Made by a program: the position numbers and the translations under genes. DNA of 64,000 nt from assembly GCA_002102555.1 (NCBI GenBank), contig MCFL01000001.1:186001-250000 (forward strand), written 5' to 3'. This stretch comes from Catenaria anguillulae PL171 (lineage: Eukaryota > Blastocladiomycota > Blastocladiomycetes > Blastocladiales > Catenariaceae). Below the pieces are notes generated by a model that was given only the letters and a program-made list of their open reading frames with translations, did no database searches and was not told the origin of the DNA. Numbering within the stretch: the stretch's first letter is position 1; every line of letters starts with the position of its first letter. Positions 24,801 through 36,595 of this stretch are shown here, one piece after another.

Positions 24801-24964
24801 GGACAAGGCTGTGCCAGGGGTGGATCCCATCTCGTTTCTCGCGTGATGCGATTGTAATAGTACACTTGGCCGTTGGCATCTTTTGTCGCCTTCCAGTTCG
24901 GCGCTAACGGTGGGCCACCATTGGCCATCGGACTAGAAGCCGACGGAGTTGCCGGGGCAGACAT
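21835..24964 (-). CDS. WW-domain RhoGAP protein
   Basis: Four exons (minus): 24964-24653, 24571-23615, 23552-23210, 23117-21835; phases agree, 964 aa. A WW domain lies at about 20-50 (W24 and W46, 22 apart, with YYYN between). A long Pro/Ser-rich middle has several poly-Pro runs. The RhoGAP domain starts near residue 690 and has the catalytic arginine finger in GIYRLSG (R about 726), then LKLFLRELQDP and NLAIVFGPTL. It should speed GTP hydrolysis by a Rho/Cdc42-type GTPase, while the WW domain binds proline motifs. A Ser10-type run precedes the GAP domain. Intron 2 uses the acceptor at 23553 (62 nt); a nearer AG would give an implausible 32-nt intron. Confidence 0.88.
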
Positions 24965-25420
24965 CAGGGTCACCGTAATCAATAAGCGGTCTTGGGGCCT
25001 GAGATGCTTGTTCCTTGACTTTCTCAAGCGCTAAATGAAGGGACTCAAGGTGCTGACAGCGTTGATGCGGTAATCGTCACATCAACCTTGTTGCATGTAT
25101 GACCCGATTGCATGAGGAGATTGAACCGGAAACGGCGGCAAGGATGCAACGAGTATTGCTCAATGGACATTTGAATTCATTCAGGTTATGACTGCTGGCA
25201 GTAAACGCTTGCATCGCAATTTCGCTTTCACAATCGATCTCAACCCTGTTCGCGAGCTTCATCGACGACCATGTTCGCACTCATGCTGGCACGACTTAGG
25301 CTGCCACCACAGAGTCGAGAGGCTGACAGGAAAATATGTTTACACACAGGCACACAAGGCACACAGAGAAATCACAAAACCGCTTCACAGCCAATAAGCG
25401 CAAACTGAATCCATCTTGCT
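24965..25420. other. Intergenic stretch, 456 bp
   Basis: It lies between the RhoGAP start and the GNAT stop codon. It should contain the RhoGAP promoter. No gene, RNA or repeat recognised. Confidence 0.5.
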
Positions 25421-26287
25421 CTACCGCATTCCGCCGCCAATCATCCCTGGCCCGGCCTGCAAATCCACAGGATGCAGCTTGCGGTTCAGCTCCCTGCCCT
25501 CATTCACGCCAAACCCAAACCTGGCATACCCGTCCACATCCTTTTCCCGCTTGAACCCAACCGCCTCGACCACAGCCGCTGCTGCTGCATTGTCGACATG
25601 CAACTTGACAATGACTTTGCGGATCACTTTTTTCACAGACACGACCTCGTGCAAGACGAGCTCAATCGCCTCCTGTGCATACTCTTTCCCCTGGTCCATA
25701 CCCAGGTCTGGGCGGAACGTAAACTCGAGTTTGGCCACATCCGAATCCAGGTCGACAAATGAGAGATCGGTCGGCACAACGCGCACAGGTGTCACACAGA
25801 GGTAGCCCAGGAACGGGTGGCGAGTGGACTGAATCAAATGACAGGCATTGACGTCTGCGAGTTCGGGTGTGCCGAGGGTCGAGATGGTGGCGGGCAAATG
25901 AGTGCTGTGCGGATACACTTGCTGGGGTTTGCGTGCCTCAACAACGTAAAGTCCGGCGCCAGAGTTGAGGACATGTGCCGAGGTGAGGTCGATGGCCGCC
26001 TGGCGTGTGTCGTCGAGCAAGTGTGCCTCTTGGACAAACTGGGGAAGCGCCACGTGGGCGTCCGTGGAGAGTGTGTACGGCTGGTGGGCGAGTAGGTAGG
26101 CGTAGTAGTGCCAAAAGAGGTCGGTGGTGAGGTTGAGGCACGGGAAGATGCGGCAGTGTGCCGACTTGACGAGCGTCTTGTCCTTTTTGGCATGGGACTT
26201 GAGCAGCTTGGACGAGGCGGACGACGATTTGCTGAGCTCAATGGTGAGCAACAAGTCGGCAGGTGATTGTCCGGCAGAGTAGGTCAT
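25421..26287 (-). CDS. GNAT-fold acetyltransferase-like protein
   Basis: Single exon, 288 aa; the ATG at 26287 (MTYSAGQ) is the first ATG after a TTG-only extension. The C-terminal half has the order of a GNAT domain: FTFRPDLGMDQGKEYAQEAI (motif A, acetyl-CoA pyrophosphate loop in degenerate form), then KVIVKLHVDNAAAAAVVEAVGFKR, the usual late strand and helix with the NxxxxxxxExxGF pattern. The loop DQGKEY departs from the RxxGxG/A consensus, so activity is uncertain. Residues 1-150 match nothing I recognise. Substrate unknown. Confidence 0.72.
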   Translation of the reverse strand: MTYSAGQSPADLLLTIELSKSSSASSKLLKSHAKKDKTLVKSAHCRIFPCLNLTTDLFWHYYAYLLAHQPYTLSTDAHVALPQFVQEAHLLDDTRQAAIDLTSAHVLNSGAGLYVVEARKPQQVYPHSTHLPATISTLGTPELADVNACHLIQSTRHPFLGYLCVTPVRVVPTDLSFVDLDSDVAKLEFTFRPDLGMDQGKEYAQEAIELVLHEVVSVKKVIRKVIVKLHVDNAAAAAVVEAVGFKREKDVDGYARFGFGVNEGRELNRKLHPVDLQAGPGMIGGGMR

Positions 26288-26617
26288 GATGATGATGATG
26301 TCGACGCTGTTGCGTGTCAATGGCTATTGCATAGGTATATTATTTCCCTAACCTAACTTTGTAAAGAAGAGGCGTGGAAATGATTCAGGTTTGAGGCAAA
26401 GTGCGAACCAGTGCCCTTGAAAGAGTCAGATCGGTGTCCGCCAAGTCCTCTGCGATAAGCGCACGTGACGCTGATCCGTTGGACGACTCATGTGTGTCTT
26501 CGTGTTTGAAAGGTCCAAAGAGCTTCAAAAAGGGTGAAAAAGAGTGCGAGACTAGTCTGATCCCGGTAGGCACATACAGTACTTACGCTACGTATACGCA
26601 AGTAGTCAAAACCAAAA
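26288..26617. promoter_or_regulatory. Shared divergent promoter region, GNAT / AsnRS
   Basis: The 330-bp gap separates two divergent start codons. A TATATTATTT stretch near 26334-26343 is AT-rich, but no definite element was identified. Confidence 0.4.
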
Positions 26618-28388
26618 ATGAGCACCAAGTCCATCTACATTGACGAGCACGCCGGCTCCGACTCGGCCACTGGCCTCACCCCGGCCGACGCCCTGTGCTC
26701 TGCCCTTCGCGCCCTCGAGCTGTACGGCGACGACGAGGCCAAGCCCGAGCTCCTTGTGCGCAAGCAAGGAAACCAGGACTTTGAGCCCATTGCCAAGGCT
26801 CAGCTCAAGAAGGTCCAAAAGAAGTACGAGGCCGACAAGGCCAAGGCCGCAAAGGGCGCCGCCAAGGCCGCAGTCGATGCCGACAAGATCAAGGCCAAGG
26901 AGGCCGAGGAGCTGAAGCGGTTGGAGGATGCCAAGAAGATTGAGCTGGTGCTCGACGAGTCCTTGCCCGAGGCAAAGGCCATCAAGATTGGTGTTGCCAA
27001 GGAGCACCGTGGCCAGCGGGTAGCCGTATCGGCCTGGGTCCATCGGTTGCGTGTGCAAGGCAAGGACATGATGTTTGCCGTGCTCCGTGATGGCACCGGG
27101 TACTTGCAGTGTGTCTTCACCGGCCGTCTTGTACGATGATTCATTTTGCTCAACCGCACTCATGGCACCCCGCTTCTTCTCCATAGGCATTTGGCTGACC
27201 AATAATGTAAATCTTTCTATGTAGTGCCATACTTACGACGCACTCACGCTCACCACCGAATCCACCATCAAAGTTTTCGGCACGCTTCACCCGGTTCCCG
27301 AGGGCAAGAACGCCCCCGATGGCCACGAGCTCGTGGTCGACTACTGGACTGTGCTCGGCAAGGCGCCCGGCGGTGACGAGGCATTCACCAACCGCCTCAA
27401 CGCCGAGTCCAACCCGGACGTGCTCTACGACAACCGCCATCTCATGATCCGCGGCGAGACTGCCTCGGCCGTCCTCAAGATGCGTGCGCTCGTGCTGCGC
27501 GCCTTCCGCGAATTCTTTTACGCCGAGGGCTTGACCGAAGTCAACCCGCCGCTCATGGTGCAGACCCAGGTCGAGGGCGGATCCACCTTGTTTGGATTCA
27601 ACTACTATGGCGAGGAGGCGTACCTGACGCAGTCGTCGCAACTGTACCTCGAGACCGTGTTGCCCGCCGTCGGCGATTCCTTCACCATCTCGCAGTCGTT
27701 CCGTGCCGAAAAGTCGCACACGCGCCGTCACTTGTCCGAGTTTACACACATTGAATCCGAGCTCGCATTCATCACGTTTGACGATCTCCTCAACCACCTC
27801 GAGCGCATGTTTGACTTTGTGCTCGATTTCGTGACCCAAGACCCCGTCGGCAAAAAGTTGCTTGCCGAGCTCAACCCTGACTTTGTGCGCCCGCAAACGC
27901 CGTTCCGCCGCATGAAGTATGTTGATGCCATCCAATGGCTCAACGACAACAACGTGCTCAAGGAGGACGGCACGCCGTTCCAAGTGGGCGATGACATCCC
28001 CGAGGCGCCCGAGCGCAAGATGACCGACACGATCGGCGTGCCCATCTTCCTCACCTACTTCCCGCGCGAAATCAAGTCGTTTTACATGAAGCGCGACCCG
28101 AACGACACTCGGTTCACCGAGTCGGTCGATGTGTTGATCCCGAACGTGGGCGAGATTGTGGGTGGATCCATGCGTATGGCCGGGCACCAAGAGTTGTTGG
28201 ATGCGTATGAGCGCGAGGGCATGGACCCTGCCCCGTACTACTGGTACAATGACCAGCGCAAGTATGGCACCACTGAGCACGGCGGATATGGACTCGGTTT
28301 GGAGCGGTTCTTGGCCTGGTTGTTGAACCGGTACACGGTGCGCGAGTGCTGCCTGTACCCGCGGTTTGTGGGCCGCTGCAAGCCGTAA
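26618..28388 (+). CDS. DED81: Cytosolic asparaginyl-tRNA synthetase
   Basis: Two exons, 26618-27130 and 27225-28388, with a 94-nt intron in phase 0; 558 aa. It charges tRNA-Asn. A eukaryote-type N-terminal extension with a Lys/Ala-rich helix (about 68-110) precedes the OB-fold anticodon-binding domain (GQRVAVSAWVHRLR). The class II core shows motif 1 (FREFFYAEGLTEVNPP), motif 2 (SQSFRAEKSHTRRHLSEF) and motif 3 (GYGLGLERFLAWL), and the C-terminus ends YPRFVGRCKP, as in AsnRS rather than AspRS. Convergent with the eRF1-like gene, 248 bp apart. Confidence 0.96.
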
Positions 28389-28636
28389 GCTTGTTTGCCT
28401 GCGCGCCTTTGTTGTGTTTTGGTGTTGGTAGAGGTCAGGTGTGCAGGCGATTTCTTGTGCGCCCCTTCTTGCCTGCGTCTTATTTAGCATTCTCGTCAAT
28501 CAATCAATCAATCATCAAATATTTTATGTAGTGTCTCTTTTGCAATCGGTACTAGGCCGTCTGCCTGTAGGAATAAGACCTTGGCACCAAGTCCCCTCTG
28601 TGCAGACCACAATCACCTTTCACACATGTACCGGGC

Positions 28637-29610
28637 TTACTGGCCCAGATCCAACCTGTATCGCAACAGCCCGCCAATCCCGCCGTACTCGCTCACAAAC
28701 CTTTGTCCTTCTTGCAATTGGCCCGTAACCAGCTTGAGCTTGGCGCCGAAATCAGCAACATTCGCAGTGAACCATGCCAGCAGCGGCTGCTGGTCAATAA
28801 TCTCCAATTTCTGGCCGTCCTGCGCAAAGTGTTCCTGCTCTTGCGCTTGCGCCGGCGTCAGGTGCTTGATCAGATGCTTGTCACTTGGGCCCGCCGCCGG
28901 GTTCTTGAGCACGTAGCGTTGGATTTCGAGATGTTCCGATAGGATGAGCGTTTCGACGGCACCAAGGTCGAGCGCCTGGAATGGACAGCAAGCATTGGAT
29001 CGTGAGATGTTGACGGTCCGGCCATCCCGGCGTGACGGTGGCAAGTGCACGGTACCTTGAGCGTCTCTCGAATGCCAAAGCAGCACTTGCCTGACCCAGA
29101 CAAATGCTCGTCAAAGAATCGTGCCAGCATCTTCTGTTGGCGTTCCATTTTGAGCTCATGTGCAAAATCAGCATCGGCCATCTCTTCGAGAGCTTCAACT
29201 AATACATCGACGCTAAACGCCTTGTCACACATGTACATGAACTGCTTGACGGGCACGACGGGCTTATACGCAACGTCGACCACCTGCTGCTCTTGGTCGG
29301 GCCGGCCATGTACTGTTCCGCAATACACATAGACTCCATTGACAGGCACCTGAGCGAACTGGGCGAGTTTGGCTTGGGTAAGAGCTATGGCCGACGTGAT
29401 TGCGTGGCGATTGGGTGCGGACTTGATCCGTGACGCTGCTCGGTGTTCGTCGGCGAGCAGATTGGTAACATGCGTAAGTGGGATTGCAGGCGGGATAGCG
29501 AGCGAGATGAGCGAGCTCATGGTGCTGATGGCATGGGCGGGTTCGAGGGTGGAGATGAGATGGCGCAAGTCGGCCACTTGGGCGGCAGCATCGTTGTCCC
29601 GCGAGGTCAT
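28637..29610 (-). CDS. eRF1-like protein lacking the central GGQ domain
   Basis: Two exons, complement of 29056-29610 and 28637-28975 (80-nt intron, phase 0), 297 aa versus about 440 for canonical eRF1. The stop-codon-recognition domain is present: SLISLAIPP, LLADEHRAAS, a variant NIKS motif reading RIKS (61-64), VYVYCGTV and the YxCxxxF motif as YMCDKAF (126-132). The C-terminal eRF3-binding domain is also present: ARFFDEHLSGSGKCCFG, ALDLGAVETLILSE, LLAWF, GGIGGLLRYRLD. Between them, where eRF1 has domain 2 with the catalytic GGQ loop, there are only about 15-20 residues (near 140-160), all inside exon 1, so no missed intron explains the loss. The GTS motif is not conserved and the acidic tail is absent. 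It probably cannot release peptides itself; the true eRF1 should be elsewhere. Confidence 0.88.
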
Positions 29611-29795
29611 GGCGAAGAAATTCTTGAGTGACAGTAAGTAGACTTGGTCCTTGATGTATATAGTGAAAATGGGAATCCGCAGGCTTTAAGGCGGTAGACG
29701 GATAGAATTCATTGAAATCATGTAAATATGACGCACACCAAAAAGTGGACTGACTTGGCGACAAATCAGAGGCAAACGTGACACACAGGCGCAGG

Positions 29796-31618
29796 TCAAT
29801 TCCAAACAATGTGCAAGCATTGCTTCAACCTGACCAACCCCCACACCGGGCCATGCCTTCTCACCTCATCACTCGTATCGCCGCCCGTAACCTGTGCCGC
29901 CAACACTTTGACCATCAGGACCGGATCCACGCCAGCCAAACAATCAAAGGTCGCAAACCCTCGCGTCCCCGGCCTTCCCTCCTTGATCTCTGTCTCCCAG
30001 TCATCGGCCTTGACCATCCTGACCCCAAACTTGCTCGCATCCCTCCTCTCATCCACCGTCAGCGTCTCGGTCTTGTTGTACACCCATTGGTCCGAATCCT
30101 CCAAAAACCGCGACGCGCCCGTTTGCGCCGCATACACATCCACATGCACGCTGCGCGCCTTGACTTGCACAAACCAATCGGACCGTGCATTTCTACTCAG
30201 GGACCACATGGCTTCGCCACCAGGATAATTGAAGCTCGAAACTGCGGCCATGCCTAGCGACACGACCAGGGATGCGGCCAGCGAGCCCAGAACCAACATT
30301 TGACCCGCATACCGCCACGCGCGCTTGGTCGCCACAGGCATACTCCACACGCTCGCCATGCCCACAGCCGCACATGCGTTGAGCAAAGGGACCGCATAAA
30401 CGATAAACCTTGTTTCCTTGTGCGGCAACATGGAATACATGCCAACAAACGCGGCAACCACCAAGGCCCAATCGCGCGCGCGAGGATGGTGCGCAATGCC
30501 CACGGGAATCCATGGCAATCCACCCATGACAAGTTTGGGGACGTGCCACGCCGCGTACGCATACCAGGGCTGCGTGCCCCACTTGTGCGACTGGTTGTGC
30601 ACCGTGTTGAACAGGAGCACGTCGAGTTCGGGCCACATCCATGGCCGTGCCCAAAAGTACGAGTCAATGGCAACGCTCAGCACAATGCTGCCGGCGGCTG
30701 CAAGCCCCGCGCGAGCAAGAAAGCGCGGCGTTAGTTTGAGTGTGCCTTTGGCCAGAGCTTGCAGGTACAAGGGCCCGGCGAGCAGAATGAGTTCGGAGCG
30801 AAAGATGAGACCCGCGATGGCAAACAGGGTGGTGGTGATGCGGGGCAAACTGGTGGGTTTGTGGATGGTGGCGGCCAGGGCGAGCGTGGTTGGAATGAGT
30901 GCAAATGTGTTTGGAAGCGTGCGTGTTGCCCAAAAGGTGGTGTGGAACTGTGAAGCGGTCAACAGTAGGTAGATTGCCGAGGTCGAGAGAGAGGACGTCA
31001 AGTCAAAAAGTGAGATGGAGAAGGCGAGGTGCGAGAGGGTGACGAGCAGGCCGAGAGTTGCGCGTGCTGGGAGCAGTTGCTTTGTGTCAACTCAATTTGT
31101 ACGTCTTTTTCGAGAATGGAGTGAGAGGAAAGCCGTCCAGTACCAGCGTAAAGCATGATCATCTTTTGCCTCATCAGAGACGAGACACCGAGGACATGGC
31201 GAGCGGTCCACAGTAAAGGCGAGACAAGCCCCGAAACGGTCAATGCGCCGAGAAATGTACGGGGAACGACGCCAGGAAATGAATGGTGGTCGTACTAGAG
31301 CGCAAATCGTGATAAGCCGGAAGGATCGTTGCCAAGTTTTGAATCAGATGTCGTGAGCCTGAGGAGACATACTCGGGAAGTGTCCTGAACCCCAAGAAAC
31401 AAAATGTCGTGAATGGCCTGCATGTTGAACGATTCTTCCACCTTGGAGTAGGGGGCCAGCCCCAGATAGAGCAGCTGGACGGTCCATAGAAGCAGAGCGC
31501 ACGCCGCCAGAGTGCGATACGGACGTGCGACTGGGCTGGCGGTCGTGGTAACTTGAATGCGATCACGACGGTGGTCCTTGTTGACTGGCGGCATGCTTTT
31601 GTTTTGTATGTTTTCCAT
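29796..31618 (-). CDS. ALG12: Dol-P-Man:Man7GlcNAc2-PP-Dol alpha-1,6-mannosyltransferase
   Basis: Three exons (minus): 31618-31373, 31294-31144, 31066-29796; introns of 78 and 77 nt with matching phases, 555 aa. GT22 family, multi-pass ER membrane protein acting in the lumen on the N-glycan precursor. Motifs: [19 protein letters not shown] in the first luminal loop after a membrane helix, [42 protein letters not shown], and [16 protein letters not shown] in the conserved late segment. About ten hydrophobic segments alternate in the first 300 residues. A decayed copy lies directly upstream. Confidence 0.94.
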
Positions 31619-31839
31619 GAGACCTTGTCAGCTGGAAAAGCTATTGTGAACTGCGAATGGTCCAAGGCTTCATTTAGGTCGCTGCCATCCATTGATGTGG
31701 TTGAGCTAAATACATGGCCGATGGTCGTGGAGAACTCAGTCAAGCATGATCCATGATCCATCCACGGTCAACCAGAATAAGAATGGCAGACCGGAGGAAA
31801 GAATCAGGTTGATGGTAAACGGGTCTATTCCCGTGGGTT

Positions 31840-32500
31840 GTTGTACACACACACACAGCTGCACGTGCGACGTCCCCCATACGGGCCGCATTGGCGCCGC
31901 GGCCAGATTGGTCCACACGGAAGTCAGCAAATTCATCAACCCGAGCTGATGTACCTCGGTCACGCACTCAAAGCACACCACATCGCTCGTTGCCCCAGAC
32001 TTCCCCTCCTGAATCTCTACCCGCCAATCGTCCCACTTGACCATTCGTACACCAAACAAGGCCGCATTCCTGTGCACTTCCCGCCGCACTCACTGCCTGA
32101 TTCTTGTTCAACTCCCACCGGCCCGAATCCTCCAGCAACCGCGACGCACCGCCCATCATCCGCAACGCATAGACTCATCCAAGTGCACAGTGCGCGTCGT
32201 GACATTTGCCAACCATCCCGAATTGGCGGGGGTACTGAGATACCGCATCGCATGTCCACCAGGTTGCTCCAAGCTCGCGATCCGAGCGATACCCCAGGAC
32301 ACTGTATGCGACCCAACGAGCGACACAAATATTAATACGATCCACAGCATGGGCGTCAGGATCCATGAAATGAACAATGGACCAACAAACGTTCGCGGTG
32401 TGGCATTTGGTGTGGACGTGTTGCCGACGCCAAGGAACAGAATGTCGTGGATGGCGTTCAAGCTGAAGGCTTCGTCTGGGCTCGAGTAAGGTGCTACATA
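31840..32500 (-). pseudogene. Decayed, internally deleted ALG12 copy
   Basis: On the same strand and about 0.2 kb upstream of intact ALG12, three blocks of ALG12-like protein appear in order but in different frames: [15 protein letters not shown] with PRTFVGPLF (32460-32360), LEQPGGHAMRYLS with TRTVHLD (32290-32170), and ASRLLEDSGRWELNKNQA, then FGVRMVKWDDW with EIQEGKSG (32150-31990), fading near PVWG. The transmembrane and catalytic centre, roughly ALG12 residues 95-270, is missing. Frame changes and a TGA near 32156 interrupt it. This is a tandem-duplicate pseudogene rather than a second enzyme. Confidence 0.82.
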
Positions 32501-32559
32501 GTCTCATGCAGGGGAGTTGAATGCCCAACAGGAGCAGGACGCAAAGAAACGGCCTGTAA

Positions 32560-33489
<930 letters not shown>

Positions 33490-34460
33490 GCCTTCCCCTC
33501 GTCTCGTTCTCTCTTGTGCGTGTGTGTGTGCCCTTGGCACCTTCCACCCTTGGTTTGTTGTTCGGTTGGGTCGGTGGTGTTGTTTCTTGGATGTCATTGC
33601 GTATTCAGGGAATGTATATATCACCCATCTTGGTTTCTTGAATCTTTGCGCTCTTCCTTTGCACCACAAGTCGCTCACGCGAATGCGAATGCCAAGAAAG
33701 TTTATTGCCTTTGTCGGACGTTCCAGGCGAGCAGTCAATTTTCACCAGAACTCCTGGCTTCACGCAGGCCCAAATCTCAAGCGCCACGCCCATTCGCAGC
33801 ATGACAGCCTTGCCATGTCAAATGTCGCAAGGGCAGGAAGGGGGCGGCTCGATTGTGCCTCGCGACACTTGGCTGCCACAATTCAAAGATCCATTTCGGC
33901 AGCACCCTTCCACAATCCTTTGGACATAGTTTCTTGCAAACTAATGATCGCTCTGAACCTCTCAAGCGTCATGACTCGTCAAAGTTCAACGCTAGGTAAC
34001 AATGGTTCCGCGAGTGCGGAGATGGCACGAATGATGGCAGACAGATGCCCGTGTTATGTATGTAAGTATGTAAAACCGGAGGCGTGCCCGTTTCCTTGGC
34101 AGGCCGTCAAGTTGGTTGGTCAGTTGGGTCAGTGGTCGCGGGACGATTCCCACACATCGAGCGGCCGGATGGAGAGTGCGACAAAGCGCTCACCGTTGAA
34201 AGTCCACTTGAATCACTCAGTGAGCCTTTCAATTTTCCAGCGGTCGGGCTTGAAAGAGTGTCCACAAAGGAGAAAGAATCTTGAACAAGGAGAGTTCTTG
34301 TCCCCAGTCAGGTTGAGGCGAACGCGTTCGCAAGCAAGACGCTGTCAAAACCACCTCCATCTCACCATTTGACATGGAACTCCATTCACATTGCCATCGG
34401 AAAATACCCAAACACTGTCAAATACAAGTCAATCAACAACAAAAAAAACTCATTACTACC
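33490..34460. other. Intergenic stretch, 971 bp
   Basis: It contains the 3' end of the ubiquitin fusion gene (T/G-rich) and the promoter of the dehydrogenase gene. Open frames here have no domain similarity. No RNA gene recognised. Confidence 0.5.
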
Positions 34461-35597
34461 ATGGGAGGCAACTTTTCCGTCGAACAAGTCCCACCCGTCC
34501 ACGGCAAGACGTTTGTCGTCACGGGCGCCAATGCAGGTATCGGCTATCACACGGCGAAAACACTGGCAATGCGTGGTGGAAATGTCATTCTTTGCTGCCG
34601 TTCTCAAGAGCGTGTACGTCTTTCTGTGCACAACGACGTTGGCCGTTTGCTCGTGATCCCTGTATGTCTCACGACTCACCTCCCGTCGTATACCTGCTTG
34701 ACACTCCAGGCCAACGAAGCCATTGCCAAGATCAAATCCGAGATCGAAACTGCCAACATTCCAGATGCAGGCACACTCGAGTTTCTCGCGCTCGACTTGC
34801 AATCGCTCAAGAGCTGTGAAGCAGCCGCGCGCACCTTGCTAAGTCGCAAGCAAACCATCCATGTACTCATCAACAATGCCGGCATCATGGCCACGCCCTT
34901 TGCCCTGACCAAGGACGGGATCGAGGCCCAGTTTGCAACCAACTACATGGGCCACTTTGTGCTCACCATGCTGCTGCTGCCACTGCTCCCGCGCGACGGA
35001 ACTGGCCGCATTGTCAATGTCTCGTCGATTGCGCACAACACGCCCTATTCGCAAGGATTGCTAGACATTGACCAAATCATGGTCAAGTCGACACCAGCGC
35101 AAGGCGAAAAGTCGGAACCCGAAAAGGTGTATTCGTCGTGGCCAGCGTACGGCCAATCCAAGCTGGCCAACGTGCTTTTCACACGGTTCCTCGCTGAGAA
35201 ATCCCCCACCATTCAAGCCTACTCGGTGCACCCAGGATGGGTCGACACAGAACTCTTCAAGAACATTCGCGAATCGTACGGCATCATCGCTGACTGGATC
35301 TTCAAGGCCATTGGCGCGCTTGTCGCAACACCCCCGAGCAAGGGCGCGCTGTCGTCGCTGTGTGCCGCGACGCATGTGGACCTAGGCACGGAAAAGGCGG
35401 CAAAGTGGGCGCCGAACGGAACGTATTTTGTCCCACATGGACGCCCGTCGACTCCGTCGGCAATGGCACAGGACAAGGAGATGGGAGACAAGATGTGGGA
35501 ATTGAGCGTCGAGATCACGAAAAGGGTGTTGGGTGACAAGGTGACCAAGGAGATTCAAGACAACTTGGCGGCCGCTGCTACTGCTGGGAAGGCGTAA
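34461..35597 (+). CDS. Short-chain dehydrogenase/reductase, retinol-dehydrogenase-like
   Basis: Two exons, 34461-34613 and 34710-35597, 346 aa. Classical-type SDR with the nucleotide-binding TGANAGIG (21-28), CCRS after strand 2 (pointing to NADP preference in this subgroup), NNAG (106-109), catalytic Ser near 156, and Y198xxxK202 in AYGQSKLANVLF, then SVHPGWVDTEL. The pattern resembles the RDH11-14/WWOX group, but the substrate cannot be read from sequence. The intron is 96 nt and stop-free in frame, so its retention would insert 32 residues after the second strand. The ATG at 34461 sits at MGGNFS; upstream ATGs give no family match. Confidence 0.9.
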   Translation: MGGNFSVEQVPPVHGKTFVVTGANAGIGYHTAKTLAMRGGNVILCCRSQERVRLSVHNDVGRLLVIPVCLTTHLPSYTCLTLQANEAIAKIKSEIETANIPDAGTLEFLALDLQSLKSCEAAARTLLSRKQTIHVLINNAGIMATPFALTKDGIEAQFATNYMGHFVLTMLLLPLLPRDGTGRIVNVSSIAHNTPYSQGLLDIDQIMVKSTPAQGEKSEPEKVYSSWPAYGQSKLANVLFTRFLAEKSPTIQAYSVHPGWVDTELFKNIRESYGIIADWIFKAIGALVATPPSKGALSSLCAATHVDLGTEKAAKWAPNGTYFVPHGRPSTPSAMAQDKEMGDKMWELSVEITKRVLGDKVTKEIQDNLAAAATAGKA

Positions 35598-35848
35598 CCA
35601 CATGCTGACCTCGGCTCCATGGCGATTTGAGTAAGTCTCTGTGCTTCATGTTGAACAGGTTCATCAATGTTTATTGACGAGTGACTCAAAGAGCTGTTGT
35701 TACGCATGATACGTTTGAATTCAGTAGTATAGAGAGTGAGTCCTCTGTTGAAACATGAGTCTATATATCTAGATCGGTCGGATCCTGTTTCCATCGTACA
35801 GGCAAAGATTCCTATCCGCCATTGGTTCTTCTGCAGACCGCCTATCAA

Positions 35849-36595
35849 TCAGCCGGCAAGCACATTTCCCACAACAATGGCCAACCCAACCACAACAGCC
35901 AATCCGCACACAATCATGATCAACATCCACTCCTCACGCCGCACCTCAAGCGCAACGCCCATGGCCACCATGACCGCCGCCACATCGACGCCCGGCGCAA
36001 TCGTCAACTGGCCCGTCTTGCTCTCGAGCGTCGCAAGCACAGGACTGCCTGAATCGTCTTGATCGTTTCCGCTGCCGTGGAACAGAGCATACCCCTCATG
36101 CTGGTCCAGCTCACCCAGCGTCATGACTGGCGCAGCGGTTGCCGGGTGCGCTTGCCGGTCAAACCCGGGAGCCGTGCCTGGCGGGTAAAAGTCAAACGTC
36201 CATTTCGGTGGGATCCACTTTGAGTACTGTTGGTCGATATCCAACACAATCGATTCGGATTTTGCACTGGCGTCTGTTCCACGAGCTACACGCATGCCAG
36301 AAAAGCCCGACAGCCGAATTGTGTGTTGGTCTTGTCCTGAGCGGATCCCCGACGTAACACTTGAGACGGTGATTGTGGCTATGGTCCAAGTGGTTCTAAC
36401 TTGAATGGAGTAGGTCAATACTTGACCCGGTGCGGCTGCGGCGGCCGGACTGGAGGTGAACTGGAAATGCTTGGAGAGGAAGCCGGTCTTGAGGGTAAAA
36501 ACCAGCGGCTCGTCGAGTTTGCCTGGTCGATTATCTGGTGCCAAAAGGACGGCCAATGGATGGTTGGCGTAGGCGGATGTGACTGGCGGGAGCAT
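35849..36595 (-). CDS. Small tail-anchored protein, unknown family
   Basis: Single exon, 248 aa from the ATG at 36595; another ATG at 36670 would add 25 residues. The body reads as a beta-strand-rich domain (LVFTLKTGFLSK, YSIQVRTTW, ATITVSSV, WTFDFYPPG). A single strongly hydrophobic segment MLIMIVCGLAVVVGLAIVVG lies close to the C-terminus, so the protein is probably tail-anchored with its domain in the cytosol. The strand pattern vaguely recalls Tubby-C/LURP-one-like lipid-binding barrels, but this is only an impression. Function unknown. Confidence 0.62.
   Translation of the reverse strand: MLPPVTSAYANHPLAVLLAPDNRPGKLDEPLVFTLKTGFLSKHFQFTSSPAAAAAPGQVLTYSIQVRTTWTIATITVSSVTSGIRSGQDQHTIRLSGFSGMRVARGTDASAKSESIVLDIDQQYSKWIPPKWTFDFYPPGTAPGFDRQAHPATAAPVMTLGELDQHEGYALFHGSGNDQDDSGSPVLATLESKTGQLTIAPGVDVAAVMVAMGVALEVRREEWMLIMIVCGLAVVVGLAIVVGNVLAG

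Noticed and set aside
27150-28499. 449-codon minus-strand open frame
   Set aside because: It is antisense to the AsnRS exon 2, a shadow of strong codon bias.
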